From the NCBI GenBank assembly GCA_006969625.1, contig CP030885.1, forward strand, positions 1,488,001-1,552,000: a stretch of DNA of 64,000 nucleotides, written 5' to 3'. Below are positions 1-8,411 of this stretch, one piece after another. The translations under genes and the position numbers were made by a program. Each line of letters begins with the position of its first letter. Position 1 is the first letter of the stretch. The notes beneath the pieces are model-generated. The model worked only from the letters and a program-made list of their open reading frames with translations, did no database searches and was not told where the DNA came from. This DNA is from Rhodospirillaceae bacterium. GTDB lineage: Bacteria > Pseudomonadota > Alphaproteobacteria > Kiloniellales > DSM-21159.

Positions 1-919
1 CTGGCGCGTCGCGCCGGATCGCCGCGCCGACCCCCGGCAGCAGCACCAGCCGCGGCGGCCCGGCCTCGCCGGCCAGGCGCGTCGCCGCCGCGCCGAGCGC
101 CTCGCCCGGCTCCGCGATGCACAGGCGCGGCTCCAGAAAGATCACGTGGTCGGGGTAGTAGGGCCCGCGCGCGGCCAGCGCCAGATGCGCCGGCGCACGC
201 GCCACCGCATGCAGCGCCGGCGCCGCGGCCGGCCGGTAGTCGGCATTGGTCAGAGCGTCGCGTGCCTCGCCCTCCAGCTCGACCTCCCCGAGCGTGCCCA
301 TCGGCCCGGGGTCCAGCCGGCCCGACACCTCGGCCAGCAGCGCGGCGGCGGCCTCGACGCTCTCCTCGGCGACCAGCAGGCCGTGGTTGCCGAGGACGGC
401 GACGCGCCGGTGCGGCGCCGCCTCGGCCAACAGGGCCTCGGCCAACGGCAACCCCGGCATGACGTAAGGCACCAGGATCGGGTCGAGATCGGCCAGGCGC
501 CGCCCGACAAGCTCCAGGCCGTCGGTGCGGATCGCCAGCGCGATGGTGGCGACGCAGTGCGTGTGCAGCACCACGCGCTGCGGCATGGCGGCGTGCAGGG
601 CGGTCTCGATCGAGGGGCGCAGCCCGGGCGGCCCGCCGGCGGCGGCCAGGAAGTCGACAGCCTCCGGCGCCGCGCCGGCCGTCATCGCCGCAGCCAGGTC
701 GCCGGCCCGCACCGGCACCATGATCTCGCCGCGCTCCGCCTCGGCCAGCCAAGTGCCGGAGGCCTTGACCCACATGGCGCCGTCGCGCTTGAGCGAAGTG
801 TTGCCGCCGGCGCCCTGCACCTGCAGCGGGTCGCGGCCGAGCCGGGCCGAGACTTCGCGCAGTCGGGCGAACTCGGCGCTTTCGCGCAGTTCGCGAAAGG
901 TCGCGTCGGCAGCCGTCAC
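1..919 (-). CDS. Class II aldolase/adducin family protein, C-terminus beyond the window
   Basis: Starts at GTG 919-917, overlapping the TGA of the upstream ATPase gene (GTGA), and stays open to position 1: 306 codons without the stop. Class II aldolase hallmarks are visible: an early phosphate-binding stretch GAGGNTS, the catalytic glutamate in RPSIETALH, the metal-ligand pair HTH and the later third histidine in GNHGLL. It should cleave or form a phosphorylated ketose, or an acid derivative, with a divalent metal in the cytoplasm. The residues after about 230 go past a minimal aldolase domain, so a longer two-domain enzyme like the rhamnulose-1-phosphate aldolase/SDR fusions is possible but cannot be seen here. 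It is the last visible gene of the minus-strand transport operon. The substrate is unknown. Confidence 0.85.
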   Translation of the reverse strand, partial: MTAADATFRELRESAEFARLREVSARLGRDPLQVQGAGGNTSLKRDGAMWVKASGTWLAEAERGEIMVPVRAGDLAAAMTAGAAPEAVDFLAAAGGPPGLRPSIETALHAAMPQRVVLHTHCVATIALAIRTDGLELVGRRLADLDPILVPYVMPGLPLAEALLAEAAPHRRVAVLGNHGLLVAEESVEAAAALLAEVSGRLDPGPMGTLGEVELEGEARDALTNADYRPAAAPALHAVARAPAHLALAARGPYYPDHVIFLEPRLCIAEPGEALGAAATRLAGEAGPPRLVLLPGVGAAIRRDAP

Positions 920-1980
920 AGGCGCCGTCCGCTTTGCGGATCGAAGAGGTGCAGCTTGTCCGGCGCCACCGATAGGCGCACCAGTCCGCCGGCCTCGACC
1001 GCGGCGTCGCGCGATGCGGTGGCGATGAAGTCCTGGCCTGCGACGCTCAGGTGAAGCTGGACATCCGGACCGGTCTTCTCGGCCAGCACCAGCCGCCCTT
1101 CGATGCTGCCGTCGGCGTTGAGCACCAGGTCTGGGGGGCGGATGCCGCAGACCACCGGGCTGCCCGGCGCCACGGTCAGGCTGACCGGCAGGGCCAGGTG
1201 GATGCCCTCGGCGACGAAGGCGGGGGCGTTGCCGTTGGCCTCGACCGTGCCCTCGACGAAGTTCATCGCCGGTGAGCCGATGAAGTCGGCGGCGAAACGG
1301 CTGACCGGCCGGTCGTAGAGTTCGTCGGGCGTGCCGACCTGCTCGATGGTGCCGCCGCGCATCAGCACGATCTTGTCGGCCATGGTCATCGCTTCGATCT
1401 GATCGTGCGTGACGTAGATCGTCGTCGTGCCCAGGCGGTCGTGCAACTGGCGGATCTCGAAGCGCATCTGCGCGCGCAGCTTGGCATCCAGGTTGGACAG
1501 CGGCTCGTCGAACAGGAAGACCTTGGCCTCGCGCACCATCGCCCGCGCCATGGCAACGCGCTGGCGCTGGCCGCCCGAAAGCTCGCGCGGATAACGCGCC
1601 AAGTGTTCGCCCAGGCCGACGAGAGCCGCCGCCTCCTCCGCCCGGCGTCGCCGCTCGGCCTTGGGCACGCGGCGGATTTCGAGCGAGAAGGCGATGTTCT
1701 CGGCCACCGTCATGGTCGGATAGAGGGCATAGTTCTGGAACACCATGGCGATGTCGCGGTCGCGCGGCGGCACCTCGTTGACGCGCAGCCCGTCGATCAG
1801 CAGGTCGCCGGCGGTCACCGTCTCCAGCCCGGCGGTCATCCGCAGCAGCGTCGTCTTGCCGCAGCCGGAGGCGCCGAGCAGCACGGCGAACTCGCCGTCG
1901 GCGATCGAGAGGCTGAGGTCGCGCATCACCTCGAAGGACTCGAAGCGCTTGGTGATGTTGCGGTACTCGACGGTGGCCAT
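916..1980 (-). CDS. ABC transporter ATP-binding protein, CUT1 (MalK/UgpC) type
   Basis: 354 aa. This is the cytoplasmic ATPase that energises the carbohydrate importer encoded in the same operon. All catalytic motifs are intact: Walker A GASGCGKTT at residues 36-44, Q-loop in VFQNYALYPTMTV, signature LSGGQRQR, Walker B VFLFDEP and H-loop VTHD. The C-terminal third carries the OB-fold regulatory domain usual in MalK/UgpC proteins (about 350-370 aa). It lies between an SDR gene (13-bp gap) and an overlapping class II aldolase gene. Unlike the second cluster in this window, a single complete ATPase serves this transporter, presumably as a homodimer. Confidence 0.93.
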   Translation of the reverse strand: MATVEYRNITKRFESFEVMRDLSLSIADGEFAVLLGASGCGKTTLLRMTAGLETVTAGDLLIDGLRVNEVPPRDRDIAMVFQNYALYPTMTVAENIAFSLEIRRVPKAERRRRAEEAAALVGLGEHLARYPRELSGGQRQRVAMARAMVREAKVFLFDEPLSNLDAKLRAQMRFEIRQLHDRLGTTTIYVTHDQIEAMTMADKIVLMRGGTIEQVGTPDELYDRPVSRFAADFIGSPAMNFVEGTVEANGNAPAFVAEGIHLALPVSLTVAPGSPVVCGIRPPDLVLNADGSIEGRLVLAEKTGPDVQLHLSVAGQDFIATASRDAAVEAGGLVRLSVAPDKLHLFDPQSGRRL

Positions 1981-1993
1981 CGACGCGCCTCCT

Positions 1994-2719
1994 TCAGTAG
2001 GTCTGTCGCGTCGGGGTGAGGCAGATCTCCTGCACCAGCGCGTTCTGGGGCAGACGATAGGCGTCGAGGATGAGCCGCGCCACGATGTCGGCGCCGATGC
2101 CGCCGCCCATCTTGACCTTGTTGGCCTTGTAGTCGGCCAACGTCTGGGCGTCGGTCACCGAACTGAGCACCTCGGTCTCGATGACGCCCGGAGAGACAAC
2201 CAGCACGCGTACGTCGTGCACCGAGAGGTACTCGCGCAGGGATTCGGCGACGCCGTGCACGAAGAACTTGGTGCCGCAGTAGACCGTGTGGTCTGGGTAG
2301 ACCTTGCGTCCGGCGATCGAGCTCATCATCACCAGCGTGCCGTGCTTGCGCTCGATCATGCCGGACATCACGGCATGCACGGTGTTCATCACGCCCTTGG
2401 TGTTGATGTCGATCATCTCGTCCCATTCGGCCGGGTCTTGGCGCCCGATATCCGCGAGGCGGGCGATGCCGGCGTTGGCGAACATCATGTCGACCGGCCC
2501 GAACTGCGCCTCGGCCTCGGCGACCGCCGAAGCGATGGCGGCGCGGTCGCGCACGTCGACCTGGCGGCACAGCGTATTGGGCAGGCCGAGCGCCTCCATG
2601 CGGTCGAGCCGGCGCGCCATCAGCAGCAGCGGATGGCCGTCGGCGGCAAAGGCGCGGGCGGTCGCCTCGCCGATGCCGGAAGAGGCGCCGGTGATCGCGA
2701 CCAGGGGTTTGTCTGTCAT
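1994..2719 (-). CDS. Short-chain dehydrogenase/reductase
   Basis: 241 aa, the usual length of a classical SDR. The Rossmann glycine motif is TGASSGIG at residues 10-17, and the catalytic Ser and YxxxK lie in MSSIAGRKVYPDHTVYCGTK. The enzyme should oxidise or reduce a sugar alcohol or hydroxy-acid carbon with NAD(P). It sits inside the minus-strand operon between the binding-protein gene and the ATPase gene, which suggests it acts on the imported polyol or its phosphate. Substrate and cofactor preference cannot be read from the sequence. Confidence 0.88.
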   Translation of the reverse strand: MTDKPLVAITGASSGIGEATARAFAADGHPLLLMARRLDRMEALGLPNTLCRQVDVRDRAAIASAVAEAEAQFGPVDMMFANAGIARLADIGRQDPAEWDEMIDINTKGVMNTVHAVMSGMIERKHGTLVMMSSIAGRKVYPDHTVYCGTKFFVHGVAESLREYLSVHDVRVLVVSPGVIETEVLSSVTDAQTLADYKANKVKMGGGIGADIVARLILDAYRLPQNALVQEICLTPTRQTY

Positions 2720-2758
2720 TTCGGCTTTCCGTCAGGTCTTCGAGCCAGGACGGCGCGC

Positions 2759-2786
2759 GGCGGGGCGGAGGCTCCTCCGCCCCGCC
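2759..2786 (-). terminator. Intra-operon hairpin after the binding-protein gene
   Basis: Perfect 13-bp GC-rich arms at 2759-2771 and 2774-2786, just downstream of the substrate-binding-protein stop codon on the minus strand and before the SDR gene. There is no T-run. A partial attenuator or 3'-end RNA stabiliser that raises binding-protein mRNA over the downstream genes is more likely than a full terminator. Confidence 0.55.
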
Positions 2787-2831
2787 GGCGGCGACGTCCG
2801 ACTCGCTAGGGAGCGATGGGCGAACTGGGCG

Positions 2832-4325
2832 TCAGCCGCTGACGATCGCGTCGACCGCCTGGGCGATGTCGTCCATCGCTTCCTTGGTCGAACCGTACTG
2901 GTCGGCGAAGTACTTGCCCAGGCGCACCGGGATGGTGTCGTTCGCCAGTTCCGCCCACTCCGGCAGATCCGGCTCCGAGCCCATGTCGTTGGCGATGGTC
3001 TCGCGCACCACGTCCAGGTGGCGCGTCGTACCCGGGCCGACGCGGCGGTTGGCGATGATCCGTGGGTCGTCGTAGACCGAGGCGCGGGTCGGGCCGGTGC
3101 CGCCGCCTAGGGCCGTGATTAGCACCTGGGTGTCGTAGCTGGTCGCCCACTGCATGAAGATCCACGCGGCATCCGGGTTCTTCGAGTTCTTGGACACGGC
3201 AAGCGAGGAGCCGCCCTGGTGGCCGATGCCGGGGATCTCGCCGAAGCCGGTCTGCTCGACTGTGCGCAGCGGGTGCTTTGGCTGCGGCACGCGCACCGCC
3301 TCCATCAGGCCTGAGACCTTGGTGGCGCTGGGGTCGTCGAAGTACGGGAAGAACTCGCCCCAGCTCAGCATCGAGGCGGCGACGCCCTGGGCGATCGACT
3401 GCCCCTGGCCGTCCCAGGTCCAGCCGGTCACGCCCGGCGGCATGGTGGCGAACAGGCGGCGCCAGTACTCCATCGCCTCCAGCCCGCGCTCGTCATGGCC
3501 GCTGAACTTGCCGTCGGCGTCGAAGATGGAGCCGCCGTGGCCCCACAGCCAGGCGGTCCAGTCGCACTCCAGGCTGTAGTGGCCGGACTTCATCTGGCCG
3601 GTGGCACCGTAGATCTCGCCGGTCTCGGTGACCGCCTTGGCCTGCTCGTAGTACTCCTCCAGGCTGGTCGGCGCCGCGAAGCCCATTTTCTCCCAGATGT
3701 CACGCCGGTACATCATGATGAAGATCGGGATGTCGTAGGGTACGCCGACCAGGCGGTCGCCGTAGCGGGCGATGCCGTCGACCAGCGCCGGCAGGAAGTC
3801 GTCGAAGTTCCAATCCGGCATGGCGAGGTCGGGCTTGTCGGCCATCTGCTCGCGCGGGTCGAAGACGTCCTGCGCCGTGAAGGCGGCCCAGGACTGGTCG
3901 ATGTAGTAGAGGTCGTAGGTGCCGAGCTGGCTGGCGATGTCCAGGGTCAGCTTCTGCAGCACCTGCTCCAGCGGCAGCACCTCGATCTCCACCGTCATGC
4001 CCGAGGCTTCTTCGAAGAAGGGCTTGAGCTGGCTGTTGATCGCGTTCGAGGGTGGCGTCGACTCGGTCGCCAGCTTGAGGGTGGTGCCGCGGAAGGGCGT
4101 CGAGACCTCGCGCACCCAGTCGAGCACCTCCTGGCTCGGCCGCAGCTCCTGGTTCTGGGCGAAGGCGGGCTTGCCGCCGAAGGGGCGGCTCAGGCCCAGC
4201 CCGAAGGCGCCGAGCCCGAGGCCGAGGCGGCCGGCGTCGCGCAGGAACGCGCGTCGGTCGATCTGCCGGCGCACGTAACGGTCCGTAAGGCTTGCCAGAT
4301 AACGTTTCCGATCGCTGTCACGCAT
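2832..4325 (-). CDS. ABC transporter substrate-binding protein, Tat-exported
   Basis: 497 aa. This is the periplasmic receptor of the CUT1 importer. The N-terminus carries an atypical twin-arginine signal: DRRAFLRDAG followed by a glycine/leucine-rich segment ending near AFAQ (about residue 56). The mature part has the extracellular solute-binding family 1 look: an early lobe with VEIEVLPLEQVLQKLTLDI, Trp-rich ligand-cleft stretches and a late NPDAAWIFMQWATS segment typical of sugar/polyol binders. It is transcribed after the two permease genes (43-bp gap) and is followed by a strong hairpin, so it is probably made in excess. The ligand is not predictable; the neighbouring enzymes point to a polyol. 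Confidence 0.9.
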   Translation of the reverse strand: MRDSDRKRYLASLTDRYVRRQIDRRAFLRDAGRLGLGLGAFGLGLSRPFGGKPAFAQNQELRPSQEVLDWVREVSTPFRGTTLKLATESTPPSNAINSQLKPFFEEASGMTVEIEVLPLEQVLQKLTLDIASQLGTYDLYYIDQSWAAFTAQDVFDPREQMADKPDLAMPDWNFDDFLPALVDGIARYGDRLVGVPYDIPIFIMMYRRDIWEKMGFAAPTSLEEYYEQAKAVTETGEIYGATGQMKSGHYSLECDWTAWLWGHGGSIFDADGKFSGHDERGLEAMEYWRRLFATMPPGVTGWTWDGQGQSIAQGVAASMLSWGEFFPYFDDPSATKVSGLMEAVRVPQPKHPLRTVEQTGFGEIPGIGHQGGSSLAVSKNSKNPDAAWIFMQWATSYDTQVLITALGGGTGPTRASVYDDPRIIANRRVGPGTTRHLDVVRETIANDMGSEPDLPEWAELANDTIPVRLGKYFADQYGSTKEAMDDIAQAVDAIVSG

Positions 4326-4368
4326 GTCGTTTCCTCCCAGGTATGCAGCGCGATTGTCTTCGCGACTG

Positions 4369-5247
4369 TCATTGCTTGAGCGAGCCCAGGGTGAGGCCCC
4401 GGACGAGCTGCTTCTGCACGAGCAGGATGAAGACGAAGGCCGGCACCATGGCGGCCACGCCCAGCGCGGCCATGTTGCCCCAGGCCGTGCCCGTCGAGGT
4501 CACGAAGCTGGAGGAGACCACGGGCACCGTCTTCAGCCCGGTTTGGGTGAGCGTCAGGACGAAGACGAACTCCGTCCAGGAGAAGATGAAGCAGAGCACG
4601 GCGGTGGCGGCGATGCCGCCCTTGGCCATCGGCAGCACGACCCGCCGGAAGATCAGCCAGCGCGAGGCGCCGTCGATGATCGCGCTCTCGTCGATCTCCT
4701 TCGGCACGTCGTCGAAGAAGCTCTTCATCAGCAGGACCGCCAGCGGCAGGTTCATCACCGCATGGATCAGGATGACGCCGGCGTAGGTGTCGAGCAGGCC
4801 GACGTCCTTGTAGATGAAGAACAGCGGGATGGCGACGGCGACCGGCGGCATCATGCGCGTCGACAGCACCCAGGCGACGAAGGCGTGCCGGCCGCGGAAG
4901 GGGAAGCGGCTGAGCGCGTAGGCCGCGAGCGTGGCGAGCGTCACCGACAGCACGGTCGAGCCGAACGCCACGACGATGGAGTCCCACAGGCGCGGCGCCA
5001 TGTAGAAGTTGCCGCCGCCGGGCAGCACCTCTTGCTGGCGCAGAAAGCCGAGCGAGATGCCGAAGACCTCCTCGAAATTCTTCAGCGTGGGGTCGAACGC
5101 CCAGACGCTGGGCGGTTGGTCGAAGATATCGCGGGCGTTCTTGAAGGCCGTCGTAATCCAGTAGTAGAGCGGGAAGACGAACAGCGCGACCACGCTCCAG
5201 GCGGCCACGATCCGCAGACGGCGGCGGGATGCGGAGTGAACGGTCAC
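4369..5247 (-). CDS. ABC transporter permease, MalG type
   Basis: 292 aa from GTG 5247, which overlaps the TGA of the upstream permease (GTGA) and gives the start. It has about six hydrophobic segments, the first just after a basic N-terminus (SASRRRLRIVAAW). The EAA coupling loop is near residues 190-205 (EIDESAIIDGASRWLIFRRVVLPMAKGG) and contacts the ATPase. The C-terminal LVRGLTLGSLKQ is typical of MalG-like CUT1 permeases. It forms the heterodimeric channel with the 5244-6188 product. Confidence 0.9.
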   Translation of the reverse strand: MTVHSASRRRLRIVAAWSVVALFVFPLYYWITTAFKNARDIFDQPPSVWAFDPTLKNFEEVFGISLGFLRQQEVLPGGGNFYMAPRLWDSIVVAFGSTVLSVTLATLAAYALSRFPFRGRHAFVAWVLSTRMMPPVAVAIPLFFIYKDVGLLDTYAGVILIHAVMNLPLAVLLMKSFFDDVPKEIDESAIIDGASRWLIFRRVVLPMAKGGIAATAVLCFIFSWTEFVFVLTLTQTGLKTVPVVSSSFVTSTGTAWGNMAALGVAAMVPAFVFILLVQKQLVRGLTLGSLKQ

Positions 5248-6188
5248 CAGCGCACCCTCGCGAACTTGATGAACAGGTTGGCGATGATCAGGATCAGGAT
5301 CAGGCTGACCAGGCTGATCGTCGCGCCGTAGCCCCACTTGATGAAGCTGAAGGTCTGCTGCCAGGCGTAGAGGCTCAGCACGTAGGTCGAGGTGCCGGGC
5401 CCGCCGGAGGTCATCACGAAGACGTAGTCGAACATCCGGAACACGTCGATGCCGCGGATCAGCACGGCGACGGCGATCACCTTCCACATCAGCGGCAGGG
5501 TGATGCGGCGGAAGATCTGCACGGGCGAGGCGCCGTCCAGCATCGCGGCCTCGAAGGGCTCCGGCGGCAGCGAGCGCAGCCCGGCCAGGAAGATCAGAAC
5601 CATGAAGGGCGTCCACTGCCAGATGTCGGCGAGCATGACGCCGAGCAGGGCGGTGGAGCGGGAGGCGAGGATGGGATGGTTCTCGCCGATCACGCCGAGC
5701 GCCTGGAGTACGTAGCTGATAACGCCGAATTCCGGATCCTGCATCAGCAGGAACATCATGCCGGTGATGGCCGGCGGGATGACCAGGGTCAGCGTCAGCA
5801 GGGCGCGCAGCAGGCCGAAGCCGGGCTCGTCGCTGTCAAGCAGCAGGGCGATCGCCATGCCGAGCACGAGCTGAATTGTCAGCACCACGAAGAAGTAGGT
5901 GAAGGTGACGCCGAGCGAGCCCCAGAAGCGGGTGTCGCTCCACAGGGTCACCCAGTTCACGACGCCGACGAACTCGAGTTGACGTCGAAAAGGCGCGTAC
6001 TCGTGGAAGGACAGCCAGATATTGTAGAGCAGCGGGTAGATCGTGAAGATCAGCAGCATCACGACCAGCGGCGCCAGCCAGGGAAAGGCGCCTTCGCCCG
6101 ACAGCGGCCGCAGCAGTGCGCGCAGAGGCGCCGGCAGGCGCGCGCTCGGCGCCCCGGCTCCGGCGGCGGCTGCGGCCGTTCGGCTCAT
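5244..6188 (-). CDS. ABC transporter permease, MalF type
   Basis: 314 aa. An inner-membrane permease with about six membrane spans; after a cytoplasmic Ala/Pro-rich head the first is FPWLAPLVVMLLIFTIYPLL. The EAA loop reads EAAMLDGASPVQIFRRITLPLM. It pairs with the MalG-type permease, whose GTG start overlaps its stop. Its own ATG overlaps the stop of the class II aldolase gene upstream (ATGA), so synthesis of aldolase and permease is coupled. Confidence 0.9.
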   Translation of the reverse strand: MSRTAAAAAGAGAPSARLPAPLRALLRPLSGEGAFPWLAPLVVMLLIFTIYPLLYNIWLSFHEYAPFRRQLEFVGVVNWVTLWSDTRFWGSLGVTFTYFFVVLTIQLVLGMAIALLLDSDEPGFGLLRALLTLTLVIPPAITGMMFLLMQDPEFGVISYVLQALGVIGENHPILASRSTALLGVMLADIWQWTPFMVLIFLAGLRSLPPEPFEAAMLDGASPVQIFRRITLPLMWKVIAVAVLIRGIDVFRMFDYVFVMTSGGPGTSTYVLSLYAWQQTFSFIKWGYGATISLVSLILILIIANLFIKFARVRW

Positions 6189-6913
6189 GCGGCGCGCGTC
6201 CGCTTGGCGGCGGCGCCTTTGCGGGCCGGTTTGGGCCGCCGCGCCGCGGTCGTGTCAGGTTCGTCCTGCACGCCGTAGCCCTTGAAGGCGGCGATCGTCT
6301 CGTCGACCTGCTGGTCGGTCAGGATGACGTGGCGCTGGAGCTGCAGGCTCAGGAAGTACTGCCGGGCGATGGTCTCCAGCTCGACGGCCCGCCACATCGC
6401 CTTGGCCAGGCTCTCGCCGATGGCGATCATGCCGTGGTTCGCCATCAGGCAGGCGGTGCGCTCGCGCATCGCCTCGACGGCCATGGCCGAGAGTTCCTCG
6501 GTTCCGAAGCGCGCGTAGCCGGCACAGCGCACGTTGTTCCCGCCGAAGGCGGCGATCATGTAGTGGCAGGCGGGAATCTCCATCTGCGCGATCGCAAGCG
6601 TCGTGCAGTAGGTCGGGTGGGCGTGCACCACCGCTGCGGCGTCCGGGCGCTCGCGCAGCAGGGCATGGTGGAAGCGCCACTCGGTCGAGGGCTTCAGCGG
6701 GCCTTCCCAGGCGCCGGAGGTATCCTCCAACGCCATGGAGGCGATCATGTCGGGCTCCAACTGATCGTAGGGTGTCGCCGAAGGCGAGATCAGCATCCGG
6801 TCCTCGAAGCGCGCAGAGATGTTGCCCGAGGTGCCCTGGTTGATGCCGTTGACGTTCATCTCCTTGCAGCGCGCGATGATCTCGCGGCGCAATTCCCGTT
6901 CGGCTTTCTTCAT
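6185..6913 (-). CDS. Class II aldolase, L-fuculose-phosphate-aldolase-like
   Basis: 242 aa, somewhat longer than FucA (about 215). It carries the phosphate-binding GTSGNIS near residue 29, the catalytic Glu in KPSTEWRFH, metal-binding HAH in VVHAHPTYC and the third His in ANHGM, so an active Zn-dependent aldolase is expected. It would split a ketose-1-phosphate into a triose fragment and an aldehyde. The start is supported by AGAGGAG upstream of ATG 6913. The basic, Ala-rich C-terminal tail is of no clear function. The N-terminal 30 residues closely match the truncated remnant at 20407-20529, suggesting the second cluster once had the same enzyme. Confidence 0.88.
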   Translation of the reverse strand: MKKAERELRREIIARCKEMNVNGINQGTSGNISARFEDRMLISPSATPYDQLEPDMIASMALEDTSGAWEGPLKPSTEWRFHHALLRERPDAAAVVHAHPTYCTTLAIAQMEIPACHYMIAAFGGNNVRCAGYARFGTEELSAMAVEAMRERTACLMANHGMIAIGESLAKAMWRAVELETIARQYFLSLQLQRHVILTDQQVDETIAAFKGYGVQDEPDTTAARRPKPARKGAAAKRTRAA

Positions 6914-6958
6914 CGCTTGCTCCTCTGCTCTTGCCGATCGTCCGCGCCGCTCACCGCC

Positions 6959-8320
6959 TCAACCCTCTGCCGCCGTCAACTCGTCCAGCAGGCCGGCATC
7001 GCAGGCGATGTCGGCGAAGGAGAAGCGGTTGCGCATCTCATGGGCGTGCCGCACCGCCTCGCGGTAGAAGGCCGGGTCCAGCCCCAGCTCCGCAGCCGTG
7101 GTCGCGCCCCCTGCCGCCTGCAGCTCGTGCCGCATGGTCTCGACCGGGATCGCGATCCTCGCACATTCGGCGCGCAGCTCCGGCCACATCCCCGCCAGGC
7201 GGTCGTTGAAGGCGGCCGCCCCGGCCGCGTCGAAGGCCTTCTTGCGGTACTCCTGTGCGCACTGCGCGGCGATTTCGGGTCCCATGCGGCGGGCCATGTC
7301 GGCCTCGTCGATCCGGGTCGGCCCGACCTCGGGCGGGGTCTCGCGCCCCAGGATCGCCGCCTGGATGCGGGCCATGGTCAGGCTCGCCACCCCGACCTGC
7401 TGACCGTGCAGCGTGCCCGGATGCCGGGCGCCGGCGAAGCAGTCGATGTAGTGGGAGATCTGGTGCTCGCCCATCGAGCCGTGATTGGAGACCTTGGTCA
7501 GCGCCACGCCGAGGCCGGAGAGCACCAGCGCACGCACCAGATAGCCCACCGCCTCGATCTCCCCGCGGCCGATGCCGGCGGCGCGCGCACTCATCTCGAC
7601 GTCGTTGGCGCCGGAGAGCAGGTAGGGCTCTTCCAGGAAGAAGGTGCCGAGCAGCCGGTGCGACATCCACCAGTCGATGCGCGCAACCGAGGAGCACAGG
7701 CAGTCGCCGAAGCCGGCCGCGGCCATGCGGGGCGGCGCGGCGGCGATCACCTCAAGATCGAAGAAGGCGCCGCGCGGCGCGTGCGCCGGCAGCGAAATCT
7801 TGAGGCCCGAGGGCAGCGCCATGGAGGCGGTGGAGGAGGTGTAGCCGTCCATCGAGGCGGCGGTCGCGAAGACCGAGCAGCTCCGCCCGTCCTCGGCGGT
7901 CACATACTTGCAGAGGTCGTTGATCGTCCCCGAGCCGACGGCGACCACGTGCCCGGCCCCGTTCAGGCGCTCCTTCAGCGCCTCGGCCGTCGGCAGGTCG
8001 GCGTGCGGCCGGCCGTTGAGCACGACCGAGCGGCCGTCGACCTCGAGCGCGCGAGCGACCCGGCGGCCCATCGCCTCCCAGGTGTTCTCGTCGGCGACCA
8101 CCGCGAGCGGACCCTCGATCTCGAGCGCGGCAATCAACTCCGCCTCGCGGCCGTCCAGGCTTTCGTCGATGGCGATGGCGCGCGTCGCCGGGCGGGGCGC
8201 CGGCTGCCCGGTCAGCGGGCTGACCCAGCGTCCCTCCAGGATCTCGTCGATCAGTGCGGTCCAGCCGCCCACCGGCCTCGCCGTTTGCCGCACGATATCG
8301 AGTGGCGCTTCCGCCGACAT
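6959..8320 (-). CDS. sn-Glycerol-1-phosphate-dehydrogenase-like (AraM/iron-containing alcohol dehydrogenase) protein
   Basis: 453 aa from ATG 8320, chosen because AAGGAGGG precedes it; the frame is open upstream but without a better ribosome site. The Rossmann-like part has AVGSGTINDLCKYVT and ATAASMDGYTS, followed by metal-ligand histidines in NHGSMGEHQISHYIDCF and HPGTLHGQQVGVA. That is the layout of AraM/G1PDH enzymes, which interconvert dihydroxyacetone phosphate-like ketone phosphates and polyol phosphates with NAD(P)H. It is the first gene of the minus-strand transport operon, divergent from the SorC regulator. In a bacterium with this context a polyol-phosphate oxidation is more likely than archaeal-type lipid synthesis; this is inference. 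Confidence 0.82.
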   Translation of the reverse strand: MSAEAPLDIVRQTARPVGGWTALIDEILEGRWVSPLTGQPAPRPATRAIAIDESLDGREAELIAALEIEGPLAVVADENTWEAMGRRVARALEVDGRSVVLNGRPHADLPTAEALKERLNGAGHVVAVGSGTINDLCKYVTAEDGRSCSVFATAASMDGYTSSTASMALPSGLKISLPAHAPRGAFFDLEVIAAAPPRMAAAGFGDCLCSSVARIDWWMSHRLLGTFFLEEPYLLSGANDVEMSARAAGIGRGEIEAVGYLVRALVLSGLGVALTKVSNHGSMGEHQISHYIDCFAGARHPGTLHGQQVGVASLTMARIQAAILGRETPPEVGPTRIDEADMARRMGPEIAAQCAQEYRKKAFDAAGAAAFNDRLAGMWPELRAECARIAIPVETMRHELQAAGGATTAAELGLDPAFYREAVRHAHEMRNRFSFADIACDAGLLDELTAAEG

Positions 8321-8333
8321 ATGCCAGCCCTCC

Positions 8334-8405
8334 TTGACATTTGCACGATGGCGGGGGGCTCTCGGCAAGTCAATGACATTTCTTGAGCCTGCTTGACATT
8401 TGTCA
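8334..8405. promoter_or_regulatory. Divergent control region with three TGACATTT repeats and one palindrome
   Basis: The 91-bp gap between the G1PDH-like gene and the SorC regulator holds TGACATTT at 8335-8342, 8374-8381 and 8394-8401. The last lies in the perfect palindrome TGACATTTGTCA (8394-8405), immediately before the regulator's ATG at 8412. The copies start 39 and 20 bp apart, close to whole helical turns. Position and symmetry suggest the operator of the adjacent SorC-family regulator, controlling both its own gene and the leftward transport operon. No convincing -10 box was identified. Confidence 0.5.
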
Positions 8406-8411
8406 GCAGAC

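Noticed and set aside
6116-8386. Very long plus-strand open frame opposite the aldolase and G1PDH-like genes
   Set aside because: Arg/His/Gly-rich product typical of antisense frames in high-GC genes; the minus-strand genes have clear motifs.
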